Positions 38,013-48,344 are shown, numbered from the stretch's first letter. The stretch is DNA of 64,000 nt from JACCXG01 sp963717745 (GCA_963717745.1 CAVQXJ010000003.1:1-64000), one strand, 5' to 3'. Notes: generated by a model not told the origin, from the sequence alone. Translations and numbers: made by a program.

Positions 38013-40422
38013 TCAGAACCGGAACTGGTAGCTGACTTCGGCCATGCGCGGCATCCCGACCAGGACCTGGTTCGCCGTCACCGCCCATTCGACATAGAAC
38101 GCATTCGTCAGGTTCTTGCCGCGCAGGGTGATGTCGCCAGGTCCGATGCGCCAGCTCGCCTGGGCGTCGAGCACCGCGTAGCCGTCGACGCGGACCGTGT
38201 TGGCGTTGTTGGCGAAATACTGGCCCTGGCCGCGGACGCCCGCGCCGATCGTGAGCGGCGCGCCGCTGAACCGGTAGGTCGCCCAGACGCCGGCGGTGCG
38301 CTCTGGGACGTTGATCGGGACGTTGCCGGCGCGGTTGGCGCCGCCGGCTTCGATCAGCTCGTCGAACTGCACGTCGCATGAACGAGGCGTGGGCGTCGAT
38401 GCGAAGCGCGGGAGTCGGGATGGCCGACACCGAGAGCTCGACGCCACGGGATGACTGACGCCCACCCTGGACCGTGATATTGGGATTGGTCGGGTCACGG
38501 GTCAGGATGTTGTCCTGGGCGACCTCGAAGGCTGCCGCGGTCAGCTCGACCCGGCCCTTTCCCAGAGTGCTCTTCACGCCCGTCTCCCACGATCGCCCCG
38601 TCGTCAGATCGAACCGCGCGTTGGTCTGCGAGATAATCGGGACCGTCGACACCGGAGCGACGGCGGAGGTGAGCTGCGCGAAGAGCTGGGTCTTGTCCAT
38701 GAGGTCGACGACCACCCCGATGCGGCCCGAAGCCGGCTTGAAGAGATGGCCGAATTCGGTCTGGACGCCGGTGTTGAGGTCGTTCACCCGGCGGTCCACG
38801 TCGAACCGATCGAGGCGTCCACCGCCGACGACCGTGACTCGCGGCGCGATCGACAAGGCATCTTCCCCGAAGACCGAGGCCACCGTGAGTGTCGTGTCGA
38901 AATCGACGAAGCTGCCGGCGCCGGGAAAATTGTCCGGCGTTTCGGCCGGGAAGGTGCCGCGGTCTGGCGCAAACGGATCGACCGAGGTCGTCGTGCCGAA
39001 CCGGCGCGGCATGAAGAACGTGTTTCGGCTGACTTCGACGCCCGCCGAGAGGCGGTTGCGCCGCCCACCGAAGCGGCGATCCGAGGCGAGCGTGAGGCGG
39101 TCCCCATAGAACTGGTGATCGTGCGTGATGCTGGTCGACGCACGCGTCACGAGGCCCCGGCTCACGTCGAAGCCGTAGGTATCGGCGTTCTTCCACTCCC
39201 GTAACGCGTCGTACCCGTACGACGTCGTTGGTCAGCCGCCAGCGGCTGACAGCCGCCAGTCCAGACGCCCGCGCAGCCACGTGGCGTGCGACTGGTTCAT
39301 GCCGTCGGTGACCTCGAAGTTCACGTCGCGCATCTCCCGATCGAGCACGAATCCACGGCTGTCGGTGACCAGTGCGCTGCCGTCTCTGGCCACGGCCGTT
39401 GGCACCAGCGGGGTGCCCCAATACGATGTCTGGTAGTCGTCGCGAAAGTGATCGACTGACAACGACAGTGTGGCAGCAGGGGAGAGCTTGACGTCGACGG
39501 TCCCGCTGACATTCAGCGCCGCGGTTTCGGTATCGTCAACGTAGCCGCCGTTGCCCCCGAACACCGCGTCGACGCGATAGGCGGCGCGATCCCCACTGCC
39601 GATCGGGCCGGTGTTCCCGAACGCCGCCCGTCCGTTCCGGAGCGAGCCGAAGGACACGAGCGCCTCACTCCGCCGGCGTGCGAAGTCCGGCCGTTTGGTG
39701 ACGAAGTTCACCGCGCCCGCCAGCGCGCCTTCCCCATAGAGGACGGACGCCGGCCCCTTCAGCACCTCGATGCGGTCGAAGTTCCAGCTCTCGAAGTTGC
39801 GCATCACCATCGACGAGGTCGAACTGCGCGTGCCGTCGTACAGGGTCGAGATCGCGGCAGCCGTGAAGCCCCGCATCGAGGTCGCGAAGGTGGAGGGGAG
39901 ATTGGCGGCGGTGACGCCGGGAACCCGCGCGAGGGCCTCGGTGGTGGTCGCGAGCCCGCGTGACTGCGCCTCGGAGAACGTCATCACGTTGAGGGTTGCC
40001 GGCGTCTCCCGGGCCATGAGGCCGAGTCGACTGCCGGCAGCCGCCGGGGTATCCAGCGTGGCACCGGGCGCCACGCCGGACACGGAAATCATCTCCGATG
40101 CCACGACGTTGCCCAGCGTGAGGTCCGCGGCCGTCGTGGTGCCTGCCTCGGCGATCTTGACCTCCACACTGACGGGAACCAGGCCGACATGCGTCGCGAC
40201 GACGCGGTAGATGCCAGGTGGGAGGCCTTCGAAACGGTAGTGACCGCCGGTGTCCGAGCCCACCGATCGGCCTCTTCCCGCGACGGTCAGTTCTACCCGG
40301 GCACCGGCCACCGGTGCGCCGGTCACGTCCCGGACGGTGCCCTGAAGCGCACCGACCGTTTGAGCCGTCGCCGGGGACGTCAGAAGTACAACCAGGCCAA
40401 TGAAACAGCACACGCGATTCAC
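38013..40422 (-). CDS. TonB-dependent siderophore-type receptor with carboxypeptidase-like N-domain (frameshifted)
   Basis: Signal peptide MNRVCCFIGLVVLLTSPATA, then a carboxypeptidase regulatory-like domain (QGTVRDVTGAPVAGARVELT), a plug domain (RGFTAAAISTLYDGTRSSTS and FDRIEVLKGPASVLYGEGAL, AGAVNFVTKRPDF) and a beta barrel ending LVGMPRMAEVSYQFRF. The FDRIEVLKGPASVLYG motif is characteristic of siderophore receptors. About 800 residues with breaks near 39,235 and 38,375. Probable ferric-chelate uptake across the outer membrane. Followed by a sialidase-like gene in the same direction. Confidence 0.85.
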
Positions 40423-40469
40423 GAGAGCGCCTCGGGTGATGGCGCGGGGTGTTCAAGCCCCGCGCAGCG

Positions 40470-41680
40470 TTAGAGAAGCGAGAGCGGGACCAGTGCCGCC
40501 GACAGTCCTTTGTCCCCTCGCCAGACCAGCAGGAGCGAGTTGTCGAGGCGGACCATCTGCGCCATTCCAGTGGTGCGGCCCGGGGAAGCCGCGCCGGCCC
40601 TCAGGAGGGGACCGGCCTGTCCGTCTGCCGTGACGCGCCGCAGTTGAAGCTGACCCTCGCCATTCCCCAGGCCTTCGAGCCACGCCACCGCGACTGAGCG
40701 GTCGGGCAGCATGACGAGTGCGCCGCGCCCCACCGGACGACCTCCGTCCACCACAGTCGGGGACCCGAACGATGCGCCGGCGTCGGTCGAGAACGCGACC
40801 TTCATCCGAGGCACGTCACCTGCGGCTGTGAACCAGGCCGCGGCGAGATGTCGGCCCTCAGCCGCGAGCTCCGGGCCGTTGGTCGGGCAACCGGCAATCT
40901 TCCACCCGTCGCGATGAACGGGCCGTGGCGCCGTCCAGGTGCCCTGGACCAGACGGACGATGGCGATGTCCCGGATCTCGCCGGGCTCGTGATCGCGATA
41001 CGCCGCCACCGGGCCATTGCTGGTGGTGGCGAAGGCGGTGGGACAACAGCTGCACGTGTCGCGGTCGATGACCGCTGGACCGGACGCCCTGCCGGCCCGT
41101 CGACCGAGACGTGGCTCAGCGTCATCGTGTGGTCGGCGGGGTCGTGCGAGACCGGCCGCGGCGGAGTCAAATACACGGCGTTGAAACCGGCGCGTCCTGG
41201 CAGCAGCGAGACGAACCCGCTGTAGGAGTGGATGTTGTCCAGGCCGTCGGCGAAGACTTCCTTCCACGTCACGCCTCGATCCCGTGACACGGCGACCCGG
41301 ATGCTGTTGTTGTAGGAGCCAGGCACCGGCTTTCCGGGGTTGATGACCGGCCACTGGGCCACCAGCGCTCCGTCACTCGTCGCCGCAATGGACGGATGAT
41401 CGGCCCAGTTCGAGAACAGGTCGTCGCCTTCGGCGATGGTCCGCGGCGCACTCCACCGTCCCCGGGTGTACGAGGAGAATCGAAAGGCTCTGCCTCGGCC
41501 CGACGGTTCCAGCCAACTCAAGACGGCACCGGCGGCGCCGAGACTGGCCAGGGAGTACATGCCCGCGTCCAAACCGCTTGGCAGCGACAGGGTCGTCACA
41601 CCGCCGCGGGTCTCACCGGCGGCCACTCCGAGTGCGAGGCCGGCCCCCAGCAGGATCAGTCGCCGAGTGAAAGGATGCAT
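40470..41680 (-). CDS. Secreted sialidase-like beta-propeller protein (frameshifted)
   Basis: MHPFTRRLILLGAGLALGVA signal peptide. Repeated BNR/Asp-box-like motifs, for example SRDRGVTWKE and STDAGASFGSP, are spaced through a beta-propeller body, with GMAQMVRLDNSLLLVWRGD near the end. About 403 residues, two indels near 41,060-41,100. Catalytic sialidase residues cannot be confirmed, so glycan hydrolysis is only possible. It lies upstream of the TonB receptor on the same strand and may be co-transcribed. The start at 41680 is preferred because it begins the signal peptide. Confidence 0.7.
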
Positions 41681-41819
41681 CGGGCAAGTGTAGGGACGCA
41701 GGGAAGGGTCACACTGCGACACGTTGTCGCAGGCGAGACGACGTTGAAACGATTGAGCTCACCAGGGGCTGCGAGCTTCGGTAGACTCAACGGGACTTCG
41801 ATCGACTGTGGCCACACGC

Positions 41820-43109
41820 ATGAACAGCAGGACGGAATCCCAGGCGGCACAACGAGGAGGCGATCAGACGCCCCATGTTGTGATGCCGTGGCTGGTCCGG
41901 CTGCGGTGGGCGTCGGTCATCGCCCTGGCTACGGCGGCGTGGGCCGCGCACGTGTTCTGGCGGGTCAGGTTGCCGCTCCCGTCGCTGGTGGCCTTACTGG
42001 CGGCGCTGGCCGTGACCAATGCGGCGCTGGCGTTCCAGCTGCGTTCTCCGGCACCCCGCCGGATCGTGGTCGGAGCGGTCCTCCTGATCGACGTCGGCCT
42101 CCTGACCGGGATTCTCTACCTGGTGGGCGGCCCGCTCAATCCATTTGGCATCGTGTTTCTGGTCGGCATCACCGTCGCCGCCGTGGCACTCGGCTACCGC
42201 TGGGCGATTGCGCTCGGTGTCGTGTCCAACGTCGCGTACGGCTTCACGTTTTTCTATCACCGGCCGCTCGAGTTCATCGACCCGGGCGCCAGCAGCGCCG
42301 TGCTGACCCTCCATCTCTCCGGCATGTGGGTGGCGTTTGCCGCCGCGACCGGTCTGATTGCCTACTTCGTCGGCCGCGTATCCGAGGCGCTGGCGCAGCG
42401 AGAGAGCGAGCTGACCGAGGCGAGGGCGTCGGTGGCCAAGAGCGAACGGCTCGCGGCGTTGTTCGCGCTGGGCGCGGGAGCGGCCCACGAGCTCGCAACT
42501 CCCCTGAGCACCATCCGCACCGCCGCGGGCGAGCTCGAGCGGGCGATCAATCGGCGGCCCGATCGTTCCAGCGCTGACGTGGACTTCATTGCGATCATTC
42601 GCGGCGAAGTGGATCGCTGCACCGTGGTCCTCGATCACCTGAGCGGCCGCGCCTCGCCGACCTCGGACGGGGACTCCCAGGTGCCGATCACCCGCCTCGT
42701 CGAGGATCTCCGATACCGGCTGGGCGATTCGCTGGCGCAGCGACTGGACGTCAGTGTGCCGCCCGGGGCGCAGGCCCTCGACGTTCCCGCCGAGCCGCTC
42801 CGCCAGGCGCTTATCGCCCTGCTGCGGAACGCGTTCGACGCTTCGGGTCCCGATCAGCATGTGACGATGCGGGTGGCGCAGGCGGAGGGACTCCGCGTCG
42901 AAGTCATCGATCAGGGCCGCGGCATGGACGAGAGCGAAGCGGCGCGCGCCGGGGAACCGTTTTTCAGCACGAAGCCCGCCGGGGCCGGCCTGGGACTCGG
43001 CCTTTTCCTGGTCCGGGCCTTCGTCGAGCAGATGGGCGGCACGCTGCGCCTGCAGTCCGCGCCAGGTGAAGGCACGTCCGTCACGCTGGAGCTCCCGGCG
43101 AGATCGTGA
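41820..43109 (+). CDS. regB: Redox sensor histidine kinase, RegB/PrrB-type
   Basis: An intact gene with about six membrane helices, including the GGPLNPFGI motif, the quinone-sensing GGxxNPF signature of RegB. The H box is FALGAGAAHELATPLSTI, then the N and G boxes (ALLRNAFDAS, DQGRGMDESEAARAG and GAGLGLGLFLVRAF), ending LELPARS. About 430 residues. RegB relays the oxidation state of the quinone pool to RegA. The stop overlaps the start of regA. Start 41820 (ATG) is preferred over the GTG at 41808. A rare intact gene in this window. Confidence 0.88.
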   Translation: MNSRTESQAAQRGGDQTPHVVMPWLVRLRWASVIALATAAWAAHVFWRVRLPLPSLVALLAALAVTNAALAFQLRSPAPRRIVVGAVLLIDVGLLTGILYLVGGPLNPFGIVFLVGITVAAVALGYRWAIALGVVSNVAYGFTFFYHRPLEFIDPGASSAVLTLHLSGMWVAFAAATGLIAYFVGRVSEALAQRESELTEARASVAKSERLAALFALGAGAAHELATPLSTIRTAAGELERAINRRPDRSSADVDFIAIIRGEVDRCTVVLDHLSGRASPTSDGDSQVPITRLVEDLRYRLGDSLAQRLDVSVPPGAQALDVPAEPLRQALIALLRNAFDASGPDQHVTMRVAQAEGLRVEVIDQGRGMDESEAARAGEPFFSTKPAGAGLGLGLFLVRAFVEQMGGTLRLQSAPGEGTSVTLELPARS

Positions 43110-43648
43110 TGTCACGGATCGTGCCGAACATCCTCGTCGTCGAGGACGACAACGCGTTCCGCACCATCCTCGTCAATGCGTTCAGGGACCGCGGATACGA
43201 AGCGGAAGGCGTCGCCGACGCCGCTGCAGCCATTCGAGCCGCGGAGAAGGACAGTCCGGAAATGGCGGTCGTGGATCTCAGGCTCCCTGACCAGTCCGGC
43301 CTCGACGTCGTGCGACAGTTGAAGGCCATCGACCCATCCACCGCCATCGTCGTCCTGACCGGGTACGGCAGCATCGCGACCGCGCTGGAAAGCGTGCGGC
43401 TCGGCGCCGTCCACTACCTGACCAAGCCCACCGACGCCGACCGCATCCTCGCCGCCTTCCAGCACCCCCTGGCTTCCCGGCCGCGCGATCTGACAACCGA
43501 GCCGCCGTCGCTCGCTCGGGTCGAGTGGGAGCATTTGAACCGCGTGCTCACAGACTGCGCCGGTAACATCTCCGAGGCCGCCCGCCAGCTGGGCATGCAC
43601 CGCCGCTCGCTCCAGCGCAAGCTGTCGAAGTATCCCGGCGACCGCTGA
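43109..43648 (+). CDS. regA: Response regulator RegA/PrrA-type
   Basis: MSRIVPNILVVEDDNAFRTI receiver with the aspartate region (MAVVDLRLPDQSGLDVV) and VVLTGYGSIATALESVRLGA, followed by HYLTKPTDADRILAAF, then a Fis-type helix-turn-helix (DCAGNISEAARQLGMHRRSL, QRKLSKYPGDR). RegA is unusually conserved at its DNA-binding end, and this matches. About 179 residues, intact. It is translated from the overlapped stop of regB, so the pair is stoichiometrically coupled. Likely controls respiratory or redox genes. Confidence 0.9.
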   Translation: MSRIVPNILVVEDDNAFRTILVNAFRDRGYEAEGVADAAAAIRAAEKDSPEMAVVDLRLPDQSGLDVVRQLKAIDPSTAIVVLTGYGSIATALESVRLGAVHYLTKPTDADRILAAFQHPLASRPRDLTTEPPSLARVEWEHLNRVLTDCAGNISEAARQLGMHRRSLQRKLSKYPGDR

Positions 43649-43656
43649 TCGTCACG

Positions 43657-43738
43657 CCGGCCGGCCTTCCGCCTGAAGGCGGACGCCACGAGTCCAAAAG
43701 CCATCGTGTGGCGTCCGCCTTCAGCGGAAGATCGGCCG
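43657..43738. repeat. Long inverted repeat between convergent genes
   Basis: A 17-base perfect stem (43673-43689 with 43708-43724) extended outward with mismatches by GGCCGGCCTTCCGC and GCGGAAGATCGGCC. It separates regA from a minus-strand TonB gene and probably acts as a bidirectional terminator. It is much longer than an ordinary hairpin terminator and lacks a T-run. Confidence 0.7.
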
Positions 43739-43745
43739 GGCAACT

Positions 43746-45368
43746 CTAGAACGACATCCGCACCCCGAACTGCAGTGTCCGTGGATCGCCGACCGCAGTG
43801 ACAGTGTTGAACGAGGCGATCGGATTCGAGGGATACGACCCGGTCCCGAACGTGGTGTTCCGGGTGATGGGATTGACCCGATCGGTCAGGTTGAACGCCT
43901 CGATCAACGCCTCGATCCGATTGCCTCCACCGAGCTGGAAAGACCGGCTCACGCGGAGGCTCATGGTGAAGAAGTCGCTGCCCGTACCGGCATTCCGCGG
44001 AATGAAGTCGACGGCGCGGACGTCGAAGTTCGCGGTCGAGACCGAACCATCGGCGAAGGGACGCCCGGCCGTGCCCTGGAGGCTGTTGACGCCGGACACG
44101 ATGTTGAACGGCAGCGACGAGTAGTACTGCACCATCGGTACTGGCCTGGAAGCCGTGGCTGAGATGGTCCCACAGGGTCGTAGCGGGAGTCGTGGGCGTG
44201 TGGGCCGAGGCGCTGACGACCAGGCGGTGCCGCTGATCGTTGTCGGAGCGGCCCCAGTCCTTCATCACGTTGGTGGGGTCGGTCGGCGCGCTGAAGAACG
44301 CCTCCCCGAGGTTGTTCATCGATTTGGACAGCGAATAGCTGACCCGCAGCGACGCCCAGTGCCGAGGCCGCTGCAGGAACGTCACGTGCAGGCCGTGGTA
44401 GTTCGACTCGCCGGCCCCCCGGTACTGGCTGTTGTTCATGTATTGCGGGACCGGACGGCACCCGTTGTTGGTGCCCGCCGCCACGCAGGTCGGCACGTTC
44501 TGGTTGATCGACATCAGCAGGTTCTCACCGCCCAGGTACTGGTAGCCGACCGTCAACACGCGGCTCCCGCCGAGCGCCTGCTCGACCTCGATATTGGCCT
44601 GCGTCGAATAGGCGTTCTGCAAGCCCTTGTCCATCGTCGTGATCGAGACGAGCGCCGTCGAAGGCAGGCGATCCGGCAGGATGTTGGGAAACACCGGCGC
44701 ACCAGCCTGAGACGGGAGGATCCCGGACACCTGTGGCTGGCGCAGTTGACTGATGTCGGTGGTGTTGCCCGCCGAGAGCAGCGCGTTGGCGGCCGCCCGC
44801 ATCGGCACGCGATCGAAGAACACGCCGGCGCCGCCGCGGACGACGAAGGATTGCGAGGCGGTCGGCGCCCAGACGACGCCCGACCCGCGGAGAGACGTTG
44901 TCGGTATCGGTGGTGATCGTCTCCAGGTACTGCAGGTCGTAGCGCAAGCCCAGATTCAGGGTCAGCCGCGAACTCGCGCGCCATTCATCCTGTAGGTAGA
45001 GACCGAGGTTCGGGTTCTGCTGCGTGATGACCGGATTGCCGAAGGTCTGAGCAAAGCCGTTATACGTGCTGGTCAGGAAGTTCGCCATCGAGGAGAACGT
45101 GTAGCTCCCACGGAAAGTGCGCAGGAAGGTGATCGTGTCGTCGTTGTAGAGAAAGTCGACTCCGGCCCGCAAGGCGTGCGCACCGGCGCGATGCGAGAGG
45201 TTGTTGACGATCTGGAACAGGGTATTCTCACGGCTGGTTGGACTGCTCCCGAAGGTGCCGAAGGTGGCGACCCCCGAGATCGTCACCTGCGGCCCGACCA
45301 GGTCGGTGGAGAAGGCCTTCAGGTTCCCGCGCGCGACCTGCACGCGGGTTTCGTTCACCGTGCCGGTG
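43746..45368 (-). pseudogene. TonB-dependent receptor, oar-like, with inverted 5' segment (frameshifted)
   Basis: The barrel part reads NETRVQVARGNLKAFSTDLV, then LGLYLQDEWRASSRLTLNLG, LRYDLQYLETITTDTDNVSP, GGAGVFFDRVPMRAAANALL, then YHGLHVTFLQRPRHWASLRV and the end FNLTDRVNPITRNTTFGTGS, LQFGVRMSF. This is the large Oar/carboxypeptidase-like receptor type of Acidobacteriota. At 45,36x the minus frame ends in GTVNETRV, and the sequence that should precede it lies on the plus strand at 45,365-45,635. One or two indels (near 44,870 and 44,130). No N-terminal plug is present. Confidence 0.75.
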
Positions 45369-45635
45369 ATCAACGCCCGGCTGGCCCAAGTGGGCTACCA
45401 GGGAATGCCGGTGGAAACCGGCATCTATCCCAATCCGGTGAAGAGCCTGAACATCCTCGGCAAGGTCGATCACCAGATCAGCGGAGCGGATCAGCTCAGC
45501 GTGCGCTACGCGCTCTACGACGTGACCTCCAGCAACGCGCGTGGCGTCGGCAACCTGAATGCGCCGTCAGGCTCGACCGGCCTGGACAACATCGACCAGT
45601 CACTCGCCGTCGGCAACGTGTGGACGCTGTCCCCT
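45365..45635 (+). pseudogene. Inverted piece of the same TonB receptor gene
   Basis: Plus-strand frame: INARLAQVGYQGMPVETGIY, PNPVKSLNILGKVDHQISGA, DQLSVRYALYDVTSSNARGV, then TGLDNIDQSLAVGNVWTLSP. If this segment is flipped to the minus strand, it joins the neighbouring frame directly (NVWTLSP to TVNETRVQV), the normal order in Oar-type receptors. The right end is followed by a 10-bp hairpin (45632-45654). So a roughly 270-bp local inversion is present, real or artefactual. Confidence 0.7.
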
Positions 45636-45654
45636 GCGACATCCTGTCGCAGGG
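45632..45654. repeat. Perfect hairpin at the right end of the inverted segment
   Basis: CCCTGCGACA (45632-45641) and its reverse complement (45645-45654) separated by three bases. It lies at the inversion boundary, where such palindromes can promote template switching. No T-run follows, so it is a weak terminator candidate. Confidence 0.65.
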
Positions 45655-45787
45655 CAAAGAAGAGCTCTGATGGTGGACTTACAGATGCTTGGGCAGGAAA
45701 ACCCCTCTGACGGCGGGTCGATCCCGACCGGCGCTGGCCATCAAGCCTGTTCACGGTCCGTCATCGAGACAACGAGGAAAAACGTGG

Positions 45788-46445
45788 ATGCAACGGAAAC
45801 GGTCGAAGGTCACGGGCATCGTCCTGGCGGCGTCGGTGGTGGCGATGGCTTCCGCCAGCGCACCCAGCGACGCGACGGTTGCGATGGGCGTCAGCGGCCG
45901 TTCCAACGCCAACGCGTCAATCGCGACCAGCGGCTCGTTTGCCGGTGTCGTATGGGCGACCCGTACACCGGACGGAGTGACCGACATCTACGCCACGACC
46001 AGCCGCGATGGAGGCCGGTCGTTTCGCGCTCCCGTTCGTGTCAACCAGATCGCCGGTGAGGCAAGCGCCTCAGGGGAGCAGCCGCCTCGCATTGCCCTGG
46101 TCCCGCGCAAGACCGGTGATCCCGTGGTGGTTGTGCTGTGGACCGTCAAGACACCGGCAGGCACGCGTCTGGTCACCGCGCGATCTCTTGACGCCGGGCG
46201 GTCCTTCGGGCCCGCGGACGTGATTCCTGGCGGCGATGCCGCCGGCAGTCGCGGCTGGGAGTCGACCGCCGTGCGCGGAAACGGCGACCTTGTGGCCGTG
46301 TGGCTGGATCACCGGGCGGTGCCGGCCCGTCCGGCCGCCACTCCCGCAAACCGCGCAGCTGAGGAGGGACGCTCTCGCCATTTCCATGAGTCGACGCGGC
46401 AGCTGGCGCGGCAGGCCATCACGCGCGGCCCTCCGCGCCAGCTCG
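45788..46445 (+). pseudogene. Sialidase-like secreted protein, C-terminus missing
   Basis: MQRKRSKVTGIVLAASVVAM with a signal-peptide-like helix, then SGSFAGVVWATRTPDGVTDI, YATTSRDGGRSFRAPVRVNQ and VTARSLDAGRSFGPADVIPG, two Asp-box-like repeats, and DLVAVWLDHRAVPARPAATP. Family members run to about 350-400 residues, but this frame is open only because it runs into the tail of the opposite-strand ferritin-like gene from about 46,445. The C-terminal half is missing. Confidence 0.65.
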
Positions 46446-46452
46446 CGCTCTC

Positions 46453-47271
46453 TCAGACCTGGGTGATCGTGCCGTTCACGCCGTCCGGGAAGAAGCCGCC
46501 GCTTCTCGTTCCGCCCGCGTACACGATACTCAGCACCTCGCCAGCCGAGCGCGCCCGGCTGAAGCCGTTGCCCTCGACGAAGAAGAGTCGTCCGTTCGGG
46601 AACCCGGCGATGGGGACGGCCTTGCTGTCCACCTGGGGAACCGCCAGCCTATTGTCGTAAGCGAGCAGGCGAAGAATCCCGGCATGCTGGGCCTCGGTCA
46701 GCGCAATCCGCGCGGCGGAGTCCAGGATTCTCTGGTTGTCGATCAGCGGCGCCGCGCCGCCGTAGGCGCTGACCCCGACGTCCTCGAAGACCGCCGCGAG
46801 CGTCAGGAACTCTGCCTGACTGTTGAATCCCGTGTTGAGCGCCGCGAGGTTGATCGACGGTTTGGCGACGGCGTCGCCCTTCAGCGCGGTGCGGAGAAAG
46901 GTCACGTGGTCCTTTTCGTCGAGCAGAATCTGTTCCGCGATGAACATGGTCCGACCGTCCAGGGCGACTTTGCTGCCGCCCGAGGTACCGCCCGACCGTC
47001 CGCGGCCAGTCACTCCAATCCCGTCCTCCTGAATCCGACGGCCGGTGACGGCCACGTTGTAGAACTCCGCCTCGAGGTACTCGAGGTTCAGCGCGAAGTT
47101 CAGGATGTCAACTTCCGTGACGCCCTGTGCGAGCAAATCGACGCTATTGCCCAACGCGACCGCACTGTATGCGGCCGCGCCACCCACCATCATCCTCTTG
47201 GCAAAGTCCCGTCGCGCCACCGAGCTCGACAGCAACCGCTCCAGACCCTGCCGCTTTGTACTCTTTTCCAC
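46453..47271 (-). CDS. TAT-exported ferritin-like domain protein
   Basis: Intact frame from ATG 47271. The N-terminus has a twin-arginine signal (SSVARRDFAKRMMVGGAAAY). The ferritin-like bundle reads DILNFALNLEYLEAEFYNVA (first E pair), then IAEQILLDEKDHVTFLRTAL (E and H ligands) and ALTEAQHAGILRLLAYDNRL (second pair). It ends FFPDGVNGTITQV. About 272 residues. These periplasmic ferritin-like proteins (Ferritin_2/DUF4439 type) are common in Acidobacteriota; function probably related to di-iron chemistry or stress. One of the few intact genes here. Confidence 0.85.
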   Translation of the reverse strand: MEKSTKRQGLERLLSSSVARRDFAKRMMVGGAAAYSAVALGNSVDLLAQGVTEVDILNFALNLEYLEAEFYNVAVTGRRIQEDGIGVTGRGRSGGTSGGSKVALDGRTMFIAEQILLDEKDHVTFLRTALKGDAVAKPSINLAALNTGFNSQAEFLTLAAVFEDVGVSAYGGAAPLIDNQRILDSAARIALTEAQHAGILRLLAYDNRLAVPQVDSKAVPIAGFPNGRLFFVEGNGFSRARSAGEVLSIVYAGGTRSGGFFPDGVNGTITQV

Positions 47272-47505
47272 AGCGCCCCCCTGTTGTTCGTTCGAAGCCC
47301 GCCCGATTGACGCCGGACGATCGACTCCGACAGCTTTACGCGCGCAACCCGAATTCGGATGTGCGGCAATAGACGAGCTGCGATAGAGAGGGAGATGCGA
47401 GGAGAGAGGGCAGTGCTGCGAGAGTTGTCAAGATGGTAGCCCATCGGACCGCGTTCGCGACTGAACCCGCATCGAGATCCGGGCGATTCGCGATCTGACT
47501 AGAAG

Positions 47506-47620
47506 TCATCTCATAAACACCCGCAGCAAGATCAGCCAACAGGCAAGGTGCAACATGCCCAGGAAGTTCTCCGATAGCGTTCGTGCCGCACGACGACCCG
47601 TCCAACTGCGGGATGAATTC
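47506..47620 (-). mobile_element. IS5-family transposase C-terminal remnant
   Basis: Minus-strand tail reads RVVVRHER in one frame and LSENFLGMLHLACWLILLRV, FMR in the next, with stop at 47506-47508. VRHER-SxNFLGMLHLAC-xILLR is the usual C-terminus of IS5-type transposases. The rest is gone: the unrelated gene ending at 47619 abuts it. A cut remnant of about 35 residues. The stretch 47,272-47,505 shows no gene. Confidence 0.65.
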
Positions 47621-48344
47621 AGCGCCCGATGTCCGGAACATAGTCCACGATTTCCTCGATCACCCAATCAATCCAACACTTGGCCTGTTTCAAGTAGCTC
47701 CGCTTCGCCTTCTGACCGAGCGAATTGCGCGCTTCACCGAACACGTTGGTTGCCGCTCTGACATCCTCCGGGGCGACTCGGCACCGCACCCTTGCCTGAA
47801 GCGCATCCTGGCGCTTGTCCGACGCACCGTCAGACGTGCGGGAGAGCTCTGGAGAGAGGAACGCGACGATCTCCTCGAACACCGCCAGTTCGCCAGCCGT
47901 AAGGTGTCGGCGGTTCTTGTCGAGCCACCGTTTCACATGCGTCTGAACGATCCTCGCTCTGTTCTCGGCGGTGAGGGAATCGAAACAGGCGCGTCGCTCG
48001 GAAGCGCTTAGCTTCATGAAATCGCCATACTCGATCCCGGGAGCTGAAACCTGAAGACGAGTCGCCAGGGCCTCCAGCCAGAATGACGTGCGCGTCGACC
48101 GCGCTGACATGCCGGACCGGCGGGGACGAACGACTGCCAGGTCGAGGCTGTCCGACGATGTGCCGTGAGGCCCGCTGAGCTCCGGAACTCGAACGACCGC
48201 GTTAGCCACCTCGATGACCTGACCATCTGCCGTCGTCACCGCCGACAGGGTCGTGCGCAGCACCTGCCCGTGGGCGATGACGATACTCAGGGCCAACAGC
48301 ATGGCCACGACCACTGCACTGGCGAGGTTCGATCCCAATCTCAC
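47619..48344 (-). CDS. Exported protein of unknown function, third gene of an ECF operon
   Basis: ATG 48344 gives MRLGSNLASAVVVAMLLALS, then a signal peptidase site near IVIAHGQ. The body has a conserved-looking segment (GDFMKLSASERRACFDSLTA, ENRARIVQTHVKRWLDKNRR) and ends EEIVDYVPDIGR. About 241 residues, intact. ATGA overlaps the gene before it. In such clusters the last gene can be a sigma-factor-linked anti-sigma or envelope protein; here its role is unknown. Confidence 0.6.
   Translation of the reverse strand: MRLGSNLASAVVVAMLLALSIVIAHGQVLRTTLSAVTTADGQVIEVANAVVRVPELSGPHGTSSDSLDLAVVRPRRSGMSARSTRTSFWLEALATRLQVSAPGIEYGDFMKLSASERRACFDSLTAENRARIVQTHVKRWLDKNRRHLTAGELAVFEEIVAFLSPELSRTSDGASDKRQDALQARVRCRVAPEDVRAATNVFGEARNSLGQKAKRSYLKQAKCWIDWVIEEIVDYVPDIGR

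Noticed and set aside
41510..42498. Frames opposite to regB
   Set aside because: Long antisense frames over a well-supported kinase gene; composition effect.
45689..46660. Treating the whole open frame as one long sialidase-like protein
   Set aside because: After about 46,445 the frame is antisense to the ferritin-like gene and loses the beta-propeller pattern.
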